Shown here: positions 22,937 to 28,988 of the stretch, one piece after another
Layout: each line of letters begins with the position of its first letter
Position numbering within the stretch: position 1 is the first letter of the stretch
DNA from: Methanobrevibacter sp.
GTDB taxonomy: Archaea > Methanobacteriota > Methanobacteria > Methanobacteriales > Methanobacteriaceae
DNA length: 28,988 nt
Direction of reading: 5' to 3'
Assembly (NCBI RefSeq): GCF_015062985.1
Contig: NZ_SUTI01000012.1
Coordinates: forward strand, 1 to 28,988
Made by a program: the position numbers and the translations under genes
Notes under the pieces: generated by a model
What the model saw: the letters and a program-made list of their open reading frames with translations, nothing else
Databases searched by the model: none
Told to the model about the DNA's origin: nothing

Positions 22937-24397
22937 ATGGAATTTAAGGACAATTCATTTATGGATAAACTTAATGAATTTAACTATAATGATTTAAAAA
23001 TCTTTTTAATACCCATCATCATATTTTCCATTTATCTTATAGTGTTTAACCCAGGCATAGCTACAATAGACACATTCAATCAGCTGCATCAAATTGCTTC
23101 TAACCAATTTACAAACTGGCATCCCTTTTTCCATACATTCATCGAAATGTTATGCCTGAAAGTGTATCCGAGCACCATATCGATATGCATTTTCCAGATT
23201 CTGGTGTTCTCCGCAATGTGGACAATAATCTGCAAGTACAATCGTGACGACAATATTCAAAATGACAATACTTTCAGGCGCCAGGCAATATTTTCAGTCT
23301 TCATCTGCATAATTCCAATCAACGGACTGTATTCTGTAACCTTATGGAAAGACATCCTGTTCAGCTACTTTCTGATGTTCCTGTGTTTTTTAGTTAAGGT
23401 AATGATAGACCGAAACGGAAAAGTTAATTACAAATTCATCATACTCCTTTCAGTGATTATGGGCATTGTAGCTCAATTAAGAGGTAATGGAATGTACGTT
23501 GTCCTGATTGCCCTTGCAATATACTCCATTTATCTACTCATAAAGAAAAACACTAAAATGTGTGTTCTACTGATAATATTGACCATGACCTGCATCCTAC
23601 TGATTTCATCACTGGATACTGTTTATGATGTTAAAGACAATGCAAAAGACGCATTCATGACAAAGCTTGCCCACATGTTAGCGGACTATGATTTGAATTT
23701 ACAAATGGATGATTCGGACAGGGACAAGATTCATGAATTGATCGACAAGGACAAAGTAAGGGAGCGCTATAAGCCAACGGGTTCGGATAGCATACTGGCC
23801 ATAACAAATTCACACAACTATGAAAAGGACAAGTACGCATATATAGAAATAGCCTTAAAATATTCGTTGAAAAATCCAATACATTGTTTGAAATATCTTT
23901 TCGGTTCATCACCAATGGTATGGGACATCACTAAAGATTCCAATTGGCTTGGACGCGCATATTATATGAACGGAGAAAAAGACAGGCTTCAAATGGATTT
24001 CAATTTATATTATAACAATCACAACTACACTGTAACGCAACCTTATGAAAACCTTTCTTATGTAAATTGGGGAACTCCTGCATTCACGGTTCTGAATTTA
24101 TTGTCACTGGGCATTGAAGGCTGCCTGCTGGATACCGTGTTCAACAATCCTGCCCTATACATGTATCTGTCGATTATCATTTTAGTGCTGATAAGCATCA
24201 TGACCAAATGTAGAGAAGTATATCTGATGTATATTCCTAACCTATTGAATATTGTTATAATCTTTTTCTCGACCCCTATTCAGGATTATAGATATCTATA
24301 TGCGAATCTGTTAATCTGTTATATGCTAATAATAATTTTAATCGGACTAAAACAGCATTCTGCCAGCGACTCGGAAATTCCATCAAAGAATGAATGA
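22937..24397 (+). CDS. Multi-pass membrane protein, DUF6020-like (possible GT-C glycosyltransferase)
   Basis: Function not established. The 486-residue protein has roughly ten to twelve hydrophobic helices. An early loop reads NPGIATIDTFNQL...WHPFFHTF, and SVTLWKDILFSYFLMFLCF follows. These two segments resemble the DUF6020 family, which is thought to be related to GT-C membrane glycosyltransferases that use lipid-linked sugars. A long hydrophilic region at about 235-375 is probably extracytoplasmic and ends in YVNWGTPAF. The start ATG lacks a strong ribosome site. Its position directly before a sequon-rich surface protein makes a role in surface glycosylation attractive, but that is inference. 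A small ORF overlaps its stop by ATGA. Confidence 0.75.
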   Translation: MEFKDNSFMDKLNEFNYNDLKIFLIPIIIFSIYLIVFNPGIATIDTFNQLHQIASNQFTNWHPFFHTFIEMLCLKVYPSTISICIFQILVFSAMWTIICKYNRDDNIQNDNTFRRQAIFSVFICIIPINGLYSVTLWKDILFSYFLMFLCFLVKVMIDRNGKVNYKFIILLSVIMGIVAQLRGNGMYVVLIALAIYSIYLLIKKNTKMCVLLIILTMTCILLISSLDTVYDVKDNAKDAFMTKLAHMLADYDLNLQMDDSDRDKIHELIDKDKVRERYKPTGSDSILAITNSHNYEKDKYAYIEIALKYSLKNPIHCLKYLFGSSPMVWDITKDSNWLGRAYYMNGEKDRLQMDFNLYYNNHNYTVTQPYENLSYVNWGTPAFTVLNLLSLGIEGCLLDTVFNNPALYMYLSIIILVLISIMTKCREVYLMYIPNLLNIVIIFFSTPIQDYRYLYANLLICYMLIIILIGLKQHSASDSEIPSKNE

Positions 24398-24540
24398 ACA
24401 GTCCATCCCTGCTTTCGGAGTGTGCATTTTCCGCAATCCGCTGCAATTACTCCAAGCAGGATTTCACGCACAACGGCTCTTTTTCCCACCACCTGACATT
24501 TAAGGCATTGGAGTGCAAACAGCACCCGGACAATATCTGA
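24394..24540 (+). CDS. Doubtful 48-codon ORF, Cys/His-rich
   Basis: A frame of 48 codons starts in an ATGA overlap with the membrane-protein stop and ends at TGA 24538-24540. The product has Cys at three spaced positions and several His (for example FSHHL and ECKQH), and no recognised family. The opposite strand of the same stretch is also open, with CLKC and CGKC pairs that look like a zinc ribbon (24525 down to 24319). Only one strand, or neither, can be real. The stretch is richer in G+C than the flanking spacer, which suggests it is or was coding. Confidence 0.25.
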   Translation: MNSPSLLSECAFSAIRCNYSKQDFTHNGSFSHHLTFKALECKQHPDNI

Positions 24541-24780
24541 AATGAAACCTTTTTATTGGGCTTTTTAAAAAACTTGCCTTAGAACGTTCGTATAATGATT
24601 AACAAAATGCATTCTAACGATTAGAGTTGCAATAGATTTATTAACAGATTTATATCATATTTAAACATGTAATAAGGATTTGATAAAAAACATTGCTTTT
24701 TGTAAAGTTCTTATTATGACATGTCATGTAACGGGAAAAAACATGTAAAAAAAATTTGTAAAAAGAGAGTTGAATTAAAA
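24541..24780 (+). promoter_or_regulatory. AT-rich upstream region of the adhesin with ATGACATGTCAT palindrome
   Basis: No gene is seen here. A perfect 12-nt palindrome ATGACATGTCAT lies at 24716-24727, and ACATGT also occurs near 24665 and 24741. A possible TATA box TTTATATC is at about 24648, which would give a long leader of about 100 nt. GAGAG at about 24763 is a weak ribosome site for the adhesin. A short TCTAACGATTAGA hairpin is near 24612. Confidence 0.35.
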
Positions 24781-27700
24781 ATGGATAAGTTGAAAACAAA
24801 GATCTTGTTAATCTCATTGATGCTGATATTGCTCCTGTCACTTCAGGGCGCAGCTGCAGCCAGCGCCGATGAGAATTTGACAAGTGAAATTGATTTATCT
24901 ATATGTGATAACGAAGGCAATATGGATTCGCATAGCATGCTAAGTGCTGTAAACAGCGAAGACATCCTGGGTGAAGGCGAAGGCAGTTTCGGGGAACTGC
25001 AAGATCTGATTAAAAACCATTACAATGGTAACTTAACATTGCACAAGAACTATAAATGCAACGGCGAAAGTGGAATTGGGATTTATGGTCCAATAACAAT
25101 TTATGGTAACGGCCATACACTCGACGGAAACCACGAAGCACACATTTTCAATGTTGTGAGTTCTGATGTTGTAGTCCATGACATCATATTTGTCAACGGT
25201 AACGCAAACTTTGGTGGTGCAATGAAAGGCGGTACTGCAATAAACTGCACATTCACACACAACACCGCAGCCTATGGTGGTGCAACAAGTAATGGTGATG
25301 CAGAAAACTGCACATTCACAAACAACACCGCAACCCAAGGTGGTGGTGCAATATATCAAGGTAATGCAAAAAACTGCACATTCACACACAACACCGCAAC
25401 CCATGGTGGTGCAATATATCAAGGTAATGCAGAAAACTGCACATTCACACACAACAACGCAACCCGCAGGGGTGGTGCAATAGAAAGTGGTAATGCAGAA
25501 AACTGCACATTCACAAACAACACCGCAAAAGATGGTGGTGCAATAGAAAGTGGTAATGCAGAAAACTGCACATTCACACACAACACCGCAACCCAAGGTG
25601 GTGCAATATATTATGGTAATGCAGAAAACTCTACATTCACCAACAACACCGCCGACAACTTTGGTGGTGCAATAAGTAATGGTGATGCAGAAAACTGCAC
25701 ATTCACCAACAACACCGCAACCCTAGGTGGTGCAATATATCAAGGTAATGCAGAAAACTCTACATTCACCAACAACACCGCACACGACGATGGTGGTGCA
25801 ATATATCAAGGTAATGCAAAAAACTCTACATTCACAAACAACACCGCAAAAGATGGTGGTGCAATATATGATGGTAATGCAGAAAACTCTAAATTCACCA
25901 ACAACACCGCACACAACTATGGTGGTGCAATAAATAATGGTAATGCAAAAAACTGCACATTCACACACAACACCGCCGACAACTTTGGTGGTGCAATATT
26001 TAATGCTAATGCAGAAAACTGCACATTCACAAACAACACCGCAAAATGGGGTGGTGCAATGCACGACGGTACAGCAGAAAACTGCACATTCACACACAAC
26101 ACCGCACGCTTCGGTGGTGCAATACAAAATAGTAATGCAACAAACTGCACATTCACCAACAACACCGCAGAAGATGGTGGTGCAATGCACGACGGTACAG
26201 CAGAAAACTGCACATTCAACAACAACAGCGCAAAAGACTATGGTGGTGCAATATTTAATGCTAATGCAGAAAACTGCACATTCACAAACAACACCGCAAC
26301 CGTAGGTGGTGCAATGCTCGCCGGTAATGCAGAAAACTCCATTTTCAAAGATAACCGCTTAACAAACGGACAATACAACGACATAGAATCTACTACTAGC
26401 AAGAATTGTATGTTCATAAGCACCAATACCACTGAAGGCAGCGATATTGGATATAATGAAGACGTTGTTTTTGAAACAGAAACAGCAATTCCGGAAAACA
26501 TCGAAAGACCAGTCATCATTTTCAACAAAGAAAATGAAATCATAAACGATGCAACCGTAAACATAAACGGCAAAAAAGTCACCGTAAGCGGCCTAAACAA
26601 ACCAGACAACTACGAAATCTGCTATTACACAAACACCATCAACGAACAAGGCGATAAAAACTACAACAGACTTAAAATAGCTGTAAAAGCAAAATCAAGC
26701 GTTTGGGCAGAAGACGTTGCCGTTCTTTATGGAGATCCTATAAACATTCCGGTCACCAGCGCCAACGCAACAAATGTTACCTACAGAATCACCAACAACA
26801 AAGGTGAGGGTGTAGCTAACGGCACTATAGAACCTAACGCTACAATATCCCTTCCAGGCTTAGCAGTCGGAAAATATATTGTTAATTTAACCACAGGTGT
26901 TGATGAAAACCATGCCTCAGCAAGCAATGCTTCCAAATTAATAATTACAGATGGAACAACATTCTGGGATTTGAACAGGATAATAAACGGCAATGCTTAT
27001 GAGGATGTTTATTTGGATGGAAACTATACCTACAATCCGGATGTTGATTCAGACTTTAAAAGCGGAATCATCATTAACCGCAATGTGACCATTCACGGTA
27101 ACGGCCATACCCTCGACGGAAACCACGAAGCACGCATTTTCAATGCTTGGAAATCTGATGGTGTAGTCCGCGACATCATATTTGTCAACGGTAACGCAGA
27201 AAATGGTGGTGCAATGTACGGCGGTACAGCAGAAAACTGCACATTCACACACAACACCGCAACCCAATGGGGTGGTGCAATGTACGGCGGTACAGCAGAA
27301 AACTGCACATTCACCAACAACACCGCAACCGATGGTGGTGCAATGAGAGTCAGTAATGCAACAAACTGCACATTCACACACAACACCGCAACCAAAGGTG
27401 GTGGTGCAATGAACGGCGGTACAGCAGAAAACTGCACATTCACACACAACACCGCACACGAGGGTGGTGCAATATTTGATGGTGATGCAACAAACTGCAC
27501 ATTCACACACAACACCGCAAACAAATGGAGTGGTGCAATGCACAAAGGTACAGCAGAAAACTGCACATTCACACACAACACCGCAAACCAAGGTGGTGGT
27601 GCAATGCACGACGGTACTGCAATAAACTGCACATTCACCAACAACACCGCAAACCAAGGTGGTGGTGCAATGTACGGCGGTACAGCAGAAAACTGCACAT

Positions 27701-28988
27701 TCACCAACAACACCGCAACCCTAGGTGGTGCAATGCACGACGGTACAGCAGAAAACTGCACATTCACCAACAACACCGCAACCGATGGTGGTGCAATGCA
27801 CGACGGTACTGCAATAAACTGCACATTCACCAACAACACCGCAAAGTATCGGGGTGGTGCAATGAACGGCGGTACAGCAGAAAACTCTATTTTCAAAGAT
27901 AACCGCTTAAAAAATGGACAATACAACGACATACGTTCTACTACTAGTAAAAATTGTATGTTCATAAGCACCAATACCGCTGAAGGCAGCGATGTTGGCT
28001 ATAATGAAGACATTGTTTTTGAAACAGAAACCGCAATTCCGGAAAACATCGAAAGACCAATAATCATTTTCAACAAAGAAAATGAAATCATAAACGATGC
28101 AACCGTAAACATAAACGGCAAAAAAGTCACCGTAAGCGGCCTAAACAAACTAGACAACTACGAAATCTGCTATTACACAAACACCATCAACGAACAAGGT
28201 GATAAAAACTACAACAGACTTAAAATAGCTGTAAAAGAAAAATCAAGCGTTTGGGCAGAAGACATTGCCGTTCTTTATGGAGATCCTATAAACATTCCGG
28301 TAACCAGCGCCAACGCAACAAATATTACCTACAGAATCACCAACAACAAAGGTGAGGATGTAGCTAACGGCACTATAGAACCTAACGCTACAATATCCCT
28401 TCCAGGCTTAGCAATCGGAAAATATATTGTTAATTTAGCCACAGGTGTTGATGAAAACCATGCCTCAGCAAGCAATGCTTCCAAAATCACAGTAAACCCG
28501 GCAGGTTCCTCAGTAAGCGCTGAAGACGTTAAAACAAACTACGGCGAAACAATCGAAATCCCAGTAAAATGTGAAAACGCAACCAGCATAACCTACCAAA
28601 TCATCAACAAAGATGACATAATAAAAGAAGGAACAATCAAACCAGGCAAAAACATAACCGATTTAGACCTAGCAGCTGGCGAATACATCCTTAACTTAAC
28701 AACACAAGTTAACAAAAACCACACAACCGCCAACTACACCTCAAAAATCACAATAAAACCTGCAAGTTCCTCAATCACTGCTGAAGACATTAACACAACC
28801 TACGGCGAAACAATCGAAATCCCAGTAAAATGTGAAAACGCAACCAGCATAACCTACCAAATCATCAACAAAGATGACATAATAAAAGAAGGAACAATCA
28901 AACCAGGCAAAAACATAACCGATTTAGACCTAGCAGCTGGCGAATACATCCTTAACTTAACAACACAAGTTAACAAAAACCACACAAC
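24781..28988 (+). CDS. Giant adhesin-like protein with GGAI/FxxN beta-helix repeats and Ig-like domains (partial)
   Basis: A secreted surface protein of the adhesin-like class common in gut Methanobrevibacter, probably binding other cells or host material. The frame is open for 1402 codons and continues past the window. It starts with a signal peptide (KTKILLISLMLILLLSLQ, then AAAAS). Next is a lead-in with YGNGHTLDGNHEAHIF, then 18 repeats of about 21 residues of the form GGAI..GNAENCTFTNNTA (25207-26340). The GGA and FxxN motifs are those of chlamydial Pmp proteins and imply a beta-helix. An Ig-like module follows (to about 26935), then a second lead-in with NGHTLDGNHEARIF, 11 more repeats (27205-27888), a near-copy of the same module, and Ig-like repeats of 87 residues at the end. 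I read every codon in the repeat arrays and found no frameshift. The cell anchor is not in the window. Confidence 0.93.
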   Translation, partial: MDKLKTKILLISLMLILLLSLQGAAAASADENLTSEIDLSICDNEGNMDSHSMLSAVNSEDILGEGEGSFGELQDLIKNHYNGNLTLHKNYKCNGESGIGIYGPITIYGNGHTLDGNHEAHIFNVVSSDVVVHDIIFVNGNANFGGAMKGGTAINCTFTHNTAAYGGATSNGDAENCTFTNNTATQGGGAIYQGNAKNCTFTHNTATHGGAIYQGNAENCTFTHNNATRRGGAIESGNAENCTFTNNTAKDGGAIESGNAENCTFTHNTATQGGAIYYGNAENSTFTNNTADNFGGAISNGDAENCTFTNNTATLGGAIYQGNAENSTFTNNTAHDDGGAIYQGNAKNSTFTNNTAKDGGAIYDGNAENSKFTNNTAHNYGGAINNGNAKNCTFTHNTADNFGGAIFNANAENCTFTNNTAKWGGAMHDGTAENCTFTHNTARFGGAIQNSNATNCTFTNNTAEDGGAMHDGTAENCTFNNNSAKDYGGAIFNANAENCTFTNNTATVGGAMLAGNAENSIFKDNRLTNGQYNDIESTTSKNCMFISTNTTEGSDIGYNEDVVFETETAIPENIERPVIIFNKENEIINDATVNINGKKVTVSGLNKPDNYEICYYTNTINEQGDKNYNRLKIAVKAKSSVWAEDVAVLYGDPINIPVTSANATNVTYRITNNKGEGVANGTIEPNATISLPGLAVGKYIVNLTTGVDENHASASNASKLIITDGTTFWDLNRIINGNAYEDVYLDGNYTYNPDVDSDFKSGIIINRNVTIHGNGHTLDGNHEARIFNAWKSDGVVRDIIFVNGNAENGGAMYGGTAENCTFTHNTATQWGGAMYGGTAENCTFTNNTATDGGAMRVSNATNCTFTHNTATKGGGAMNGGTAENCTFTHNTAHEGGAIFDGDATNCTFTHNTANKWSGAMHKGTAENCTFTHNTANQGGGAMHDGTAINCTFTNNTANQGGGAMYGGTAENCTFTNNTATLGGAMHDGTAENCTFTNNTATDGGAMHDGTAINCTFTNNTAKYRGGAMNGGTAENSIFKDNRLKNGQYNDIRSTTSKNCMFISTNTAEGSDVGYNEDIVFETETAIPENIERPIIIFNKENEIINDATVNINGKKVTVSGLNKLDNYEICYYTNTINEQGDKNYNRLKIAVKEKSSVWAEDIAVLYGDPINIPVTSANATNITYRITNNKGEDVANGTIEPNATISLPGLAIGKYIVNLATGVDENHASASNASKITVNPAGSSVSAEDVKTNYGETIEIPVKCENATSITYQIINKDDIIKEGTIKPGKNITDLDLAAGEYILNLTTQVNKNHTTANYTSKITIKPASSSITAEDINTTYGETIEIPVKCENATSITYQIINKDDIIKEGTIKPGKNITDLDLAAGEYILNLTTQVNKNHT
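25207..26340 (+). repeat. GGAI/FxxN repeat array 1 (18 units of 60-66 nt)
   Basis: Eighteen in-frame units encode GGA(I/M)..G(N/D/T)AEN(C/S)TFT(N/H)NTA. Variable positions cluster between the FxxN motif and the next GGA. Adjacent near-identical pairs (two with YQGNA, two with ESGNA) suggest recent unit duplication. Confidence 0.95.
26341..26937 (+). repeat. Long duplicated Ig-like module, copy 1
   Basis: This stretch of about 595 nt recurs 1548 nt downstream (27889-28485). By eye there are about 20-25 mismatches, which cluster in the first third and leave the rest almost identical. It encodes FKDNRL...FNKENEIINDATVNINGK and a following Ig-like fold (VLYGDPINIPVTSANATNVTYRI). Confidence 0.9.
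27205..27888 (+). repeat. GGAM/FxxN repeat array 2 (11 units)
   Basis: Eleven units, mostly GGAM..GTAENCTFT(N/H)NTA. One unit has SGAM instead of GGAM (about 27529). Array 2 favours Met after GGA and GTA before EN, whereas array 1 favours Ile and GNA, so each array has been homogenised separately. Confidence 0.95.
27889..28485 (+). repeat. Long duplicated Ig-like module, copy 2
   Basis: This is the partner of the module at 26341-26937. Similarity ends abruptly after the NASK codons. Copy 1 then continues into a new lead-in for array 2, and copy 2 continues into the terminal Ig-like repeats. Confidence 0.9.
28507..28988 (+). repeat. Tandem 261-nt (87-residue) Ig-like repeats
   Basis: A unit beginning SS(V/I)(S/T)AED at 28507 repeats at 28768, giving a period of 261 nt. 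The second copy is cut by the window end after 221 nt. From YGETIEIPVKCENA onward the two copies look identical over about 180 nt, indicating very recent duplication or gene conversion. Confidence 0.9.

Noticed and set aside
25207..27888. Repeat arrays as CRISPR
   Set aside because: The units are contiguous coding repeats with graded variation and lengths that are multiples of three. There are no unique spacers of constant length and no cas genes.
25033..27974. Long minus-strand open frames across the adhesin repeats
   Set aside because: They are shadows of the repeats. Their translations are themselves repeats (for example IAPPSVAVLLVNVQFSA), and no promoter or ribosome site supports them. 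The plus frame is the one with signal peptide and domain order.

Overview
The window looks like a chromosomal segment of a methanogenic archaeon of the order Methanobacteriales, most like Methanobrevibacter. The evidence is an AT-rich genome with archaeal BRE/TATA promoters and GGAGGTGA-type ribosome binding sites, archaeal information-processing genes (SRP54, Pus10, Sec61-beta, Csl4, RpoL, TFS, Dph2), a methanogen-type redox regulator next to cbiL, and a giant adhesin-like protein with GGAI/FxxN repeats. The species cannot be fixed from the sequence alone. || Layout: 1-5205 (minus strand) is a type I restriction-modification operon read hsdR, hsdM, hsdS, with hsdS cut by the window edge. 5303-7522 holds four small cell-surface proteins that share a related C-terminal domain but carry different N-terminal anchors (zinc ribbon plus membrane helix, signal peptide, or membrane helix alone). 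7552-8913 (minus) is a drug-efflux-type MFS transporter. It is preceded by an unusual leader of about 550 nt with a strong promoter, a palindrome at the predicted start site and tandem mini-ORFs encoding Arg-(Phe/Leu)-Ile peptides. 9620-11343 (minus) is hisF with an overlapping 8-oxoguanine glycosylase gene. 11390-14648 (minus) is a compact srp54-pus10-moaC cluster followed by a short secG (Sec61-beta) gene with its own promoter. || 14729-19121 (plus) is a conserved housekeeping block: hypoxanthine phosphoribosyltransferase, Dph2, exosome Csl4, RNA polymerase subunit L, a Nudix hydrolase, transcript-cleavage factor TFS, an acidic membrane protein and tRNA-Arg(TCG). Convergent to it lies a DinG/XPD-type helicase (19122-20951, minus). 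Then come cbiL (plus) and an MsvR-like redox regulator (minus), whose stop codons overlap. From 22517 the window turns into accessory sequence: a 420-nt spacer with inverted repeats, a multi-pass membrane protein resembling DUF6020, a 380-nt spacer with a doubtful small ORF, and a giant secreted adhesin-like protein (24781 to beyond 28988). The adhesin consists of two arrays of about 21-residue repeats, each followed by an almost identical Ig-like module, then 87-residue Ig-like tandem repeats running off the window. || The most novel-looking items are the RFI/RLI mini-ORF leader in front of the efflux pump, the four-gene family of anchor-swapped surface proteins, and the doubled sequon- and Cys-rich repeat architecture of the adhesin.
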